A stretch of 64,000 bases of DNA, taken from Lacticaseibacillus daqingensis. GTDB taxonomy: Bacteria; Bacillota; Bacilli; Lactobacillales; Lactobacillaceae. Where the stretch lies: contig NZ_RHOH01000008.1 in assembly GCF_003946115.1 (NCBI RefSeq), forward strand, positions 1 through 64,000, written 5' to 3'. The position numbers were made by a program, and so were the translations under genes. The stretch's first letter is position 1. Every line of letters starts with the position of its first letter. Below the pieces are notes generated by a model that saw only the letters and a list, made by a program, of their open reading frames with translations, was not told the origin of the DNA and did no database searches. Shown here piece after piece: positions 44,759 to 52,775 of the stretch.

Positions 44759-45468
44759 GATGCGCTGTGAAAATGTCTGCGGACTTGCTCGTGGATGCCG
44801 GTCCGGCTGGCCTTGAACCGTCGCGCATGGCTTGGCCGCGGGGCGTACCCGGCAGATTCAGCGCGCACAAAAGCCACCGTCGCTTGCGCTTCGGTGGCCG
44901 GTGCGTTCGGTTACGTCCTTGTGTGGCCAAGCCCGCTTGCAGGTGGGCCGCGTTCGGTGCTGGTGGGCGGTGGGTTAAGGGCCGGTCCCTCATGCCGCCG
45001 CGCCCCGTTACCGGTGGCGGTTGTCCTGGTGTTGCAAGTGTGCCTGACTGTCCTCCGCTTATACCCTGATGTCCGACGATGGCGCTGTCGGGGCGAAAAG
45101 CATGTGCACGCGCCGGGGTGGCGTCGCCAAAGGAGCTTGGCGCGGAAATCGCCTGACCAACCGAGGGAGCCCGTCGATGCCTCGACGTCTCGATGATCCG
45201 CTAAGTCTTAGAGCCAGAGCGTACCACCAAACCGATTTTTCGTCAAAAAAATCGGCAATTTTGAGATTAAAAAACGGTCGCGAATGACGCAGACATTATT
45301 ACATCAGATTTTTTTCGCTATTCGGTAACAGCCCAAGCCCAAAAACTATTTCACTTAAGAGGCGCTTGAGTCACTCACACATTAAGATGATCGATTTTCA
45401 AGTCAGAACGGCCCAACGTGAAGGGAAAGACGGCTATAATGAAAGAACATTGAACGGGAGGACCACAC
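44759..45468. other. Long gap between cshA and acpS
   Basis: About 700 bases with no gene I can support; GC-rich open frames on both strands lack ribosome sites and family features. The left two thirds is GC-rich. At 45232-45255 CCGATTTTT/AAAAATCGG forms a terminator-like hairpin, suggesting that some transcript ends there. The AT-rich right end leads to the acpS promoter with TATAAT at 45435-45440. It could hide an RNA gene; I did not recognise RNase P RNA, tmRNA or a riboswitch. Confidence 0.5.
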
Positions 45469-45828
45469 ATGATCAAGGGATTGGGCATCGACATCACAGA
45501 GCTTGCGCGGATCGAGGCGGCACAGAACAAGAACGCCCATTTTGCGCAAAAAGTGCTGACCGAAGCGGAGTTGGCGCAGTACCAGGCGCTGAGCGGCCGG
45601 CGGGCGGTGGAGTATCTGGCGGGTCGCTTCTCCGTGAAGGAAGCCTACGCCAAGGCGTACGGCACCGGACTGGGGACCGTGGCACTGCAGGATGTGGAGA
45701 CACTCACGCAGGCCGGCGGGCAGCCCGTGATCACGCGGCATCCGTTTGCTGGCCGGGCGTTGGTGTCCATTTCCCACACGGCGACGCTGGTGATGACAGA
45801 AGTGATTTTGGAGGCAGACAACGCATGA
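45469..45828 (+). CDS. acpS: Holo-[acyl-carrier-protein] synthase
   Basis: A 119-residue Acp[14 protein letters not shown] at the N-terminus and [19 protein letters not shown] are the Mg and coenzyme A binding motifs; the final ISHTATLV strand is also typical. It transfers 4'-phosphopantetheine to ACP for fatty acid synthesis. The ribosome site is GGGAGG. It overlaps alr by ATGA, the usual acpS-alr coupling in Bacilli. Confidence 0.94.
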   Translation: MIKGLGIDITELARIEAAQNKNAHFAQKVLTEAELAQYQALSGRRAVEYLAGRFSVKEAYAKAYGTGLGTVALQDVETLTQAGGQPVITRHPFAGRALVSISHTATLVMTEVILEADNA

Positions 45829-46964
45829 CAATGGTGACGGCAACGTTGCGCCCAACCCGGGTGCGCGTGAATGAAACAGCAATTTTTGAGAACGTTCAGC
45901 ACGCCTTGGCGCAGCTTAAGGAGGAAACCGCTCTGTTTGCCGTGGTGAAGGCGGACGGGTACGGTCACGGGTTGCTGCGGGTGGCGCGTGTTGCGCAAAA
46001 AGCGGGCGCCAGCGGCTTTTGTGTGGCGGTGCTGGATGAAGCTTTGGCCCTGCGCCAAGCCGGCTTTACCGCCCCGATCCTGGTGCTGGGCATCATCGAG
46101 CCCGCGTATGCGGCCATCGCGGCGGCCAACCACGTGGCCGTCCCGGTGGGTAGCGCCGCGTGGCTCGACGAAGCGTTGCCGCACCTTCAAGACCCTGCGT
46201 TGCCACCGCTGCGCGTGCACTTGGCGATGGACACTGGGATGGGCCGCATCGGCTTTCGCGATGTGGCGGCGCTCAAGGCGGCGTGCGCCGTTGCCGTGGC
46301 GAACCCGCAGGCCTTTGAAATCGAGGGGCTGTTCACCCATTTTGCCACTGCTGATGAGCCGGACACCACGTACTTCAAGTTGCAGGTCGCGCGCTTTCAG
46401 GCCTTTCTGGCGGCACTGCCGACCAAGCCGCGCTACGTGCATGTGGCCAACTCCGCGACGAGCCTCTGGCACCAGGCCTGCAACGGCAACGTGATTCGCT
46501 TCGGCGTCGCCATGTATGGGTTGAACCCGTCCGGTCGGGCGATCGAGGCGACGCCATACCCCCTGAAGCCGGCGATGAGCCTGGTGTCCACGCTGAGTTT
46601 TGTGAAGCAGATCGAGGCTGGCGAGGCCGTGTCCTACGGCGCTACCTACCACGCCGCTGAGGCGGAGTGGATCGGAACCGTGCCAATGGGGTACGCCGAC
46701 GGCTGGCTCCGCCGCCTCCAAGGGTTCCATGTGTTGGTGGACGGCCAGTTCTGTGAAATCGTTGGCCGCGTCTGCATGGATCAGTTCATGATTCGCCTGC
46801 CGCACGCCTACCCAACCGGAACGGCGGTGGTCCTGGTTGGCCAAAGTGGGGACCAAACCATCACGCTGCAGGACGTGGCGGATTACAGTCAGACGATTCA
46901 CTACGAAATTGCCTGTGGACTGGCTGCGCGGCTACCGCGGGAGTCGGTGGCACCAGTTAAGTGA
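45825..46964 (+). CDS. alr: Alanine racemase
   Basis: A 379-residue PLP-dependent fold-type III racemase. Lys42 in [11 protein letters not shown] carries PLP; the second catalytic tyrosine lies in VSYGATYHA, and RVCMDQFMI is the substrate-loop motif. It supplies D-alanine for MurF and lipoteichoic acid. ATG 45825 follows GGAGG; the frame is open further upstream only as an overlap with acpS. A terminator follows. Confidence 0.95.
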   Translation: MTMVTATLRPTRVRVNETAIFENVQHALAQLKEETALFAVVKADGYGHGLLRVARVAQKAGASGFCVAVLDEALALRQAGFTAPILVLGIIEPAYAAIAAANHVAVPVGSAAWLDEALPHLQDPALPPLRVHLAMDTGMGRIGFRDVAALKAACAVAVANPQAFEIEGLFTHFATADEPDTTYFKLQVARFQAFLAALPTKPRYVHVANSATSLWHQACNGNVIRFGVAMYGLNPSGRAIEATPYPLKPAMSLVSTLSFVKQIEAGEAVSYGATYHAAEAEWIGTVPMGYADGWLRRLQGFHVLVDGQFCEIVGRVCMDQFMIRLPHAYPTGTAVVLVGQSGDQTITLQDVADYSQTIHYEIACGLAARLPRESVAPVK

Positions 46965-46979
46965 TGGCATAAATTGCGA

Positions 46980-47011
46980 GAAGAAGCGGGTAATACGCTT
47001 CTTTTTATTTT
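46980..47011 (+). terminator. Terminator after alr
   Basis: AGAAGCG pairs with CGCTTCT across a seven-base loop and is followed by TTTTATTTT. It separates alr from the adhesin and the toxin-antitoxin genes. Confidence 0.82.
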
Positions 47012-47348
47012 GCGTCAAAAACGAGTCCAAGATGATCGCTTATCTCCCAAAAAACACGAGGTAACGCGGCGGTCAGGATTAAACGACGCTTAATATTCTA
47101 TGAGAATAATGAATATTAAGATGTTATTATCAAACTGGATTGTTTTCATAATTGAATAATAATTCGAAAATCGGTGATTTATTGCAAAAATATCTCTCGA
47201 ATGTTGACGGTGAATTGCTTTGCGAACTGATTATACTGAATCTACAACGATGAAGCCGTGGCTGATGCTGTCAATCGGATTGATCGGCCCCGTTTTTTGG
47301 ATGGACACATGGCGTTCTTTTTCGCGACTGCGTATAGGAGGCAGTGCT
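47012..47348. other. AT-rich upstream region of the adhesin gene
   Basis: No gene is seen. The stretch 47090-47200 is strongly AT-rich with TAATATTC/GAATATTA inverted repeats near 47090-47118. TTGACG at about 47203 and TATACT near 47233 are promoter-like but badly spaced. The composition contrasts with the surrounding GC-rich genes. Confidence 0.5.
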
Positions 47349-50300
47349 ATGAACGAGAAATATCACCATCAACGTCAACGAGTTATGCAAGCCGCGGTTG
47401 AAGAACGGCGGCACTATAAGCTCTATCGGAGTCGGCGGGGCTGGCTAGTTGCTGGGCTCGCCACCCTCGCGTTTGGCGTGGGCCTCGTCACGCAACCGCT
47501 GGGGGTGAAAGCGGCGGAGGCGGATGCAATCGGGACGGGCCAGCCGGCAGAGACCGCGCTAGTACCGGACGTTGCGGCACCTGGCGAGGCGCCAGATTCT
47601 GGCGCGATCAGTCCGTCAGAGGCACCAAAAGCACTAGAAGCACCAGAAGCGTCAGAATCACCAGTACTGGCTGACGCAGCAGCCGAGCTGTCGCCGGCTG
47701 CCGATGTAACTACAGAGACGGCCGCGGTGCCAGTTGTTGTCAACGCGCCGGCAGCTGATCCGGTGCCGCCCCGGGCTTCCGCGGTGACAGTCGAGGCCAA
47801 GGATGTCACGAATGAGGGGATCAAGGGTAGCCCAGAGTACGAAGCACTGGTGAATGTGACCGGGCCGACTTTGGATGGGTACATCAACTCCAATGTTATT
47901 CAGACGCCTGCAATCATTACCAAGGACGGCAGTATTGCCTACTTGATGGGGACTAACGAAGAACGTACGGATGAAATGCTGGCGAACTTGACTGAGCGGA
48001 TTGCCAATGAAAATTCGCTGGTGACTGATACGATGCAGTATACCATCACGGCGACCAATACCCGCCAAATCGATGGCCGGACCAGCCTGACCAGCCAATC
48101 GATCGTGACAGTGACCCTGCCAGGTCAATCCTTCAGCTACACCGTCGGCAGTACTCCGATTGCGCTCCAACTGCATGCCTACGCGCTAGGCGATGATAAC
48201 AAAATGTACACTGCGGCGAACACCTCGCAGGATTATTACACGCTCACCACACTGGCGCGCAATGACGGGTTCTGGCGTCAATACTCCATTGATTCCAATT
48301 TTGGTCCATTTACGACCAACCAGACACTGGAGCAAAGCCTCGCCACGAGTGATTACTCGCATCAAGTGGCGGGTACGACCATTGATCCGGCGCATATCAC
48401 TGGGTACGTGATCAGCCTGTATGACGATATGACGTTTAATTATGATGGCCCAGATGTGTTTCAGACGCGGCCATACGTGAACTTTGTGATGAACGTGCTC
48501 CCGTTCATCCACATTGCGTTGGCGCCAACGGTGACGGGCAATGACGCGACGACACACCTCATGACTGGGACTGGAACGGCAGTGGGGAATACGATCACGG
48601 TCATCACCGCAGATGGGAGCCAGACCGCCACGACCACAGTGGGCGCGGACGGGAGTTGGTCGGTGGATACCGCGGCGTTTACCACGGATGAATTGGTTGT
48701 CATCGAGCATAACGACCTTGGGGATACCCCCGGCCTCATCATTCCCACCCAGACGTTGACGGCGCACGAAACGATTGTGTTTCTCAATGCGTTGACGGGA
48801 GAAAAGGTGGCTGCGGATGAGCACAAAGAGCTGGCGCTGAGTCGTGATGCCACCGTGACGGTGGCAGATCCTGCAGCGTTACAAACCGCGCTGGCCGCGT
48901 ACGCGACAGACAATGACGCCACTAAACTGTTGGGCCTGTTCACGGTGGTACCAGGGGAATGGGTCGATGCCAACACGCCCGCAAACAAGGATTTCCCGGC
49001 GATTGCCCAAAGTGATCTGCCAACGATCGCGGGATTTGTCAAGCAGGGTCGTGACGTGCCGGCGCAGGCATTTGAAGTCAACCCGGCCACCAATCATACG
49101 GTGACGGCGACGGCGTATTATTACCCGGAGAGCTTGACGGTCGACCCCGGAAAGCTGACGGATGATCCCACCACCAATACGGTTTCGCCAAAGAATGACG
49201 GCGATGAAGTTTCCAAAATCGATCCGGGGCCAGAGGTGCCGCTTTACCCGGCGGGCGTCGCCGTGAAGGATCTGACCACAACGATCACGCGCACCATTCA
49301 CTACGTTGATCAAACCGGGCAAACCGTTGCACCAGATCGCGTTGTGACGCTGGGGTACACGCGGACGGCCACCCTAGATCTGACTGACCTGACCAATTTG
49401 ACGGTGACCGGGTATGGCGCATGGACGCTGACCACCGTGGCGGGGCAGCCCGCGCCAGCCGGTCAAACCGGGTTTGCCGCAGTGGTGAATCCGCCGGTGC
49501 CGGATTACTTCACCATGAAGCTGGAATACCCTGAGGAAGTGGTGACGCCGGAGATGTTGAACGCAACGCCGGTGTTGCCGTTGAGCGGCACCGTTGTCTA
49601 CTACCCGGTTCGCGTGGTGGTGCCGCCAACCGACCCGAAGGAAGCTGAGACGTTGATCTACCCAGATCCGGAGGGGCCAAAGTACCCGACCGGGGTGACG
49701 TATACCGACCTGAACGAAAGCGTCACGCAAACCATTCGCTACGTTGACGTTGAGACTAATCAGGCACTGGCGGAGCCGCTGGTGACAACACTGGCCTTTG
49801 GGCGTGTGGCGACGATCGATTTCACGAATTACCACCGCGATGGGAAGCCGGCAGTGACCTACGCCAATTGGCTGCCAGAGACAACGGCCACGTTCGCCGA
49901 GCAACCTGCGAAAACTTTTGAAAATAAGTTTACGCGCGATCCCACCCAGGCTGCGCAGACAGTAACCGCAACGACCGGGCCGATCGACTTCACGTTCCGC
50001 TATGAAGTCGCGACCGTGGTGGTGCCGCCGGAAGGCCCGTACATTGAGGGGATCAAGGCTGAAGACCTCAATGAAGCGGTGACGCAGACGATTCATTACG
50101 TGGACGTGGTGACGAATGAGGCGCTGGCACCTGATCGAATCACGACACTGACGTTCAAGCGCTCAGCGTTGGTCGACTATGAGCACCTGGACGCAGCAGG
50201 TAAGCCGACCATTACGTACCGAGACTGGGCGGCAGACACAACGGACACGTTTGATGCGCAGGCACCGCTTGCCTTCGACAACCTGTTTACGCGCGACCTA

Positions 50301-51980
50301 GCCCTGGACGCAAAGGTGGTGACGGCCACTGATACGGACAGCGACCACACGTTCCGCTATGCGATCGCAACCGTGGTGGTACCGCCGGAAGGCCCGTACA
50401 TTGAGGGCATCAAGGCTGACGACCTCAATGAGGCGGTGACGCAGACGATTCATTACGTGGACGTGGTGACGAATGAGGCGCTGGCACCTGATCGAATCAC
50501 GACACTGACGTTCAAGCGCTCAGCGTTGGTCGACTATGAGCACCTGGACGCAGCAGGTAAGCCGACCATTACGTACCGAGACTGGGCGGCAGACACAACG
50601 GACACGTTTGATGCGCAGGCACCGCTTGCCTTCGACAACCTGTTTACGCGCGACCTAGCCCTGGACGCAAAGGTGGTGACGGCCACTGATACGGACAGCG
50701 ACCACACGTTCCGCTATGCGATCGCAACCGTGGTGGTACCGCCGGAAGGCCCGTACATTGAGGGCATCAAGGCTGACGACCTCAATGCAACGGTGACGCA
50801 GACGATTCATTACGTGGACGTGGCGACGAATAAGGCGCTGGCACCTGATCGAATCACGACACTGACATTTAAGCGCTCAGCGTTGGTCGACTATGAGCAC
50901 CTGGATGCGGCAGGTAAGCCGACCATTACGTACCGAGACTGGGTGCCGGACACCACGGACACGTTTGAGGCGCAGGCACCTTTAGTATTCGATAACCTGT
51001 TTACGCGCGACCTCGCCCTGGATGCAAAGGTGGTGACGGCCACTGATACGGACAGCGACTACACGTTCCACTATGCGGTCGCAACGGTGGTGGTGCCACC
51101 AGACGGACCGTTTACGGATGAAGTTGTGCACGCGGACCTGAACCGGACGATCACGGAAACGGTGCACTACGTTGACGCAAAAACCGGCGCAGCACTCGCG
51201 CCAGATACCGTACTTTCGCTGGACTTTACGCGCATTGCCACGGTGGACTATGAGCATCTGACGGCCGGCAACCCGACGGTGACCTATACGGCCTGGCAAG
51301 CAAAAACGACCGACACGTTTGATGTGCAGGGCCCCTTAGTATTCGACAACCTGTTCACGCGCGACCCAGCCCTGGATGCGCAGACGGTGACGGCATTGAG
51401 TACCCCAATTGACTACACCTTCCGCTACAGTATCGCAGTCGTGGTGGTCCCACCGGAGGGCCCGTACATTGAGGGGCTGACAAAAGCTGATTTGAATGAG
51501 ACCGTGACGCGAACGATTCAGTTTGTCGATCGGGCAACGGGACAGCTGCTACGGGCCTCGCAGGTCGACCAGCTGACCTTTACCCGAACGGCGCGGGTGG
51601 ATTATGAACACCTAACGGCGGCAGGGCAGCCGACGATTACCTTCAGTGATTGGCGTCCGGCAACGACGACCACCTTTGCGGCCCAGGCCACACCGGCAAT
51701 TGCAGGCTACACCGCGGGGCAGAATGAAGTTGCGGCCGCTGAGGTTGAAGCGACCGATGCGGATCTCACACTGACGGTGCCGTACGACCGGCAACCGGAG
51801 ACGCCGAAGCCGGCAGAGACGCCAGCCCCGGCGCAGGGGCCAGCCCTTGGTGGTCAGCGCGCGCTACCGCAAACGGGTGAGTCACCGACCCGCGCGATGG
51901 GCCTAGCAGGCGCGCTGACGCTGGCAATCGTTGGCTTCTTCAGCCTAATCGGTTTGGCGAAACGGAAGCAAACCCACTGA
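47349..51980 (+). CDS. LPxTG mucin-binding-type repeat adhesin
   Basis: A 1,543-residue surface protein. The N-terminal HYKLYRSRRGWLVAGLATLA followed by a hydrophobic stretch and VKAAEA is a KxYKxGKxW-type signal peptide. A Pro/Ala/Glu-rich linker precedes a roughly 250-residue unique region. From about residue 635 come seven MucBP-like repeats, each with the pattern LN-x-V-T-QTIHYVD then FTRDxALDA. The protein ends in LPQTG, a hydrophobic span and RKQTH. It should bind mucin or other host or food glycans. ATG 47349 follows AGGAGG; the open frame upstream to 47220 has no ribosome site. Confidence 0.9.
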   Translation: MNEKYHHQRQRVMQAAVEERRHYKLYRSRRGWLVAGLATLAFGVGLVTQPLGVKAAEADAIGTGQPAETALVPDVAAPGEAPDSGAISPSEAPKALEAPEASESPVLADAAAELSPAADVTTETAAVPVVVNAPAADPVPPRASAVTVEAKDVTNEGIKGSPEYEALVNVTGPTLDGYINSNVIQTPAIITKDGSIAYLMGTNEERTDEMLANLTERIANENSLVTDTMQYTITATNTRQIDGRTSLTSQSIVTVTLPGQSFSYTVGSTPIALQLHAYALGDDNKMYTAANTSQDYYTLTTLARNDGFWRQYSIDSNFGPFTTNQTLEQSLATSDYSHQVAGTTIDPAHITGYVISLYDDMTFNYDGPDVFQTRPYVNFVMNVLPFIHIALAPTVTGNDATTHLMTGTGTAVGNTITVITADGSQTATTTVGADGSWSVDTAAFTTDELVVIEHNDLGDTPGLIIPTQTLTAHETIVFLNALTGEKVAADEHKELALSRDATVTVADPAALQTALAAYATDNDATKLLGLFTVVPGEWVDANTPANKDFPAIAQSDLPTIAGFVKQGRDVPAQAFEVNPATNHTVTATAYYYPESLTVDPGKLTDDPTTNTVSPKNDGDEVSKIDPGPEVPLYPAGVAVKDLTTTITRTIHYVDQTGQTVAPDRVVTLGYTRTATLDLTDLTNLTVTGYGAWTLTTVAGQPAPAGQTGFAAVVNPPVPDYFTMKLEYPEEVVTPEMLNATPVLPLSGTVVYYPVRVVVPPTDPKEAETLIYPDPEGPKYPTGVTYTDLNESVTQTIRYVDVETNQALAEPLVTTLAFGRVATIDFTNYHRDGKPAVTYANWLPETTATFAEQPAKTFENKFTRDPTQAAQTVTATTGPIDFTFRYEVATVVVPPEGPYIEGIKAEDLNEAVTQTIHYVDVVTNEALAPDRITTLTFKRSALVDYEHLDAAGKPTITYRDWAADTTDTFDAQAPLAFDNLFTRDLALDAKVVTATDTDSDHTFRYAIATVVVPPEGPYIEGIKADDLNEAVTQTIHYVDVVTNEALAPDRITTLTFKRSALVDYEHLDAAGKPTITYRDWAADTTDTFDAQAPLAFDNLFTRDLALDAKVVTATDTDSDHTFRYAIATVVVPPEGPYIEGIKADDLNATVTQTIHYVDVATNKALAPDRITTLTFKRSALVDYEHLDAAGKPTITYRDWVPDTTDTFEAQAPLVFDNLFTRDLALDAKVVTATDTDSDYTFHYAVATVVVPPDGPFTDEVVHADLNRTITETVHYVDAKTGAALAPDTVLSLDFTRIATVDYEHLTAGNPTVTYTAWQAKTTDTFDVQGPLVFDNLFTRDPALDAQTVTALSTPIDYTFRYSIAVVVVPPEGPYIEGLTKADLNETVTRTIQFVDRATGQLLRASQVDQLTFTRTARVDYEHLTAAGQPTITFSDWRPATTTTFAAQATPAIAGYTAGQNEVAAAEVEATDADLTLTVPYDRQPETPKPAETPAPAQGPALGGQRALPQTGESPTRAMGLAGALTLAIVGFFSLIGLAKRKQTH
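50031..51458 (+). repeat. Tandem 357-bp repeats in the adhesin gene
   Basis: Four consecutive 357/354-bp units begin at 50031, 50388, 50745 and 51102, with a more distant one from 51456. The first two differ by only three or so bases over 357; the third differs at more sites and the fourth is diverged. This indicates recent duplication or gene conversion. The units stay in frame (119 codons). Confidence 0.9.
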
Positions 51981-51990
51981 TCCCACCCGT

Positions 51991-52022
51991 TACCCCGAAA
52001 GCTGACGCTTTCGGGGTATTTT
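51991..52022 (+). terminator. Terminator after the adhesin gene
   Basis: TACCCCGAAAGC pairs with GCTTTCGGGGTA around TGAC, followed by TTTT. Confidence 0.88.
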
Positions 52023-52093
52023 GATGGCCGCGTTCTGCTTGCCTTTGCTCACGGGTGTGATAGGATAGAGAAAATATCGCTGGAGGGATCATC

Positions 52094-52345
52094 ATGGCGC
52101 AGGAAATACACGTACTGCCGCTGGAGCCGCAGCTACAGGCGCAATTGGATCAGTATTGCCAGGCCCACGCGGTGACAGCCGAGCAGGTTGCCGTGATCGC
52201 GTTGCGCAGCTTTTTGGCGCAGGATAACCAAGGGGTGGCCGAGATGATCGGCGGTTACCTCGATATGGGGGCGCTCAACGCGGCCATCTGCCGCGAATTC
52301 ACCGCGTGCGAAAGCGAAGCCTACGCCCACATGCTGACGAGATAG
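52094..52345 (+). CDS. PemI/MazE-type antitoxin
   Basis: An 83-residue protein encoded 10 bases before a MazF-type toxin. The sequence is short and acidic, with a helical core ([27 protein letters not shown]) consistent with a ribbon-helix-helix antitoxin, and an acidic C-terminal tail for toxin binding. Family assignment rests mainly on the partner and length. A promoter TTGCCT, 16 bases, TAGGAT (52039-52066) precedes it, so the pair is likely autonomous and self-repressed. Confidence 0.8.
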   Translation: MAQEIHVLPLEPQLQAQLDQYCQAHAVTAEQVAVIALRSFLAQDNQGVAEMIGGYLDMGALNAAICREFTACESEAYAHMLTR

Positions 52346-52355
52346 GAGGCGGCGC

Positions 52356-52712
52356 ATGGCCGAAGGAATTAAGCGTGGCGATGTGTATTTTGCCGATCTA
52401 TCGCCGGTAGTGGGCTCCGAGCAGGGCGGGTTGCGGCCCGTGCTGGTGATTCAAAACGACGTGGGGAACCGGTTCTCTCCAACCGTCATTGTGGCGGCGA
52501 TCACCTCGCGTATCGCGAAGCCGAAGATGAAAACCCATGTGGGCCTGAGTGGCGTCCAAGACGGCATTGAGCGCGATTCGGTGGTGCTGCTGGAGCAGAT
52601 CCGCACCATCGACAAGCAGCGCCTGATGGACAAGGTCACGGCGCTGTCACCGGCCAAAATGGCAGCCGTCGACACGGCCTTGGCCGTGTCGGTGGGCCTG
52701 CGCCCGGTGTGA
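52356..52712 (+). CDS. PemK/MazF-type mRNA interferase toxin
   Basis: A 118-residue MazF-fold endoribonuclease. [30 protein letters not shown] is the signature N-terminus, with Arg-Gly-Asp and the Pro-Val strand; [15 protein letters not shown] is the second conserved block. It cleaves mRNA at specific short sites unless bound by the antitoxin upstream. In L. casei relatives a PemIK pair sits downstream of alr, which matches this place except for the intervening adhesin. The ribosome site is GGAGG. Confidence 0.93.
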   Translation: MAEGIKRGDVYFADLSPVVGSEQGGLRPVLVIQNDVGNRFSPTVIVAAITSRIAKPKMKTHVGLSGVQDGIERDSVVLLEQIRTIDKQRLMDKVTALSPAKMAAVDTALAVSVGLRPV

Positions 52713-52724
52713 GTACATACAACA

Positions 52725-52764
52725 AAAAATGCACGGCGGCCAAAAGTGGCTGCCGTGCATTTTT
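52725..52764. terminator. Bidirectional terminator between toxin and DUF3800 genes
   Basis: AAAAATGCACGGC-G-GCC pairs with GGC-T-GCCGTGCATTTTT; T-runs lie on both strands. Confidence 0.88.
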
Positions 52765-52775
52765 GATGCGGTGGG

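Noticed and set aside
43231-44877. A 548-codon open frame opposite cshA
   Set aside because: Same reason: antisense to a well-supported gene in GC-rich DNA, with no domain.
45366-45824. Upstream extension of the alr frame
   Set aside because: It overlaps acpS completely in another frame and has no ribosome site; ATG 45825 has a strong one.
50031-51458. Regular repeats considered as a CRISPR array
   Set aside because: Units are 357 bp, in frame, and code for protein repeats; there are no short repeats with unique spacers or cas genes.
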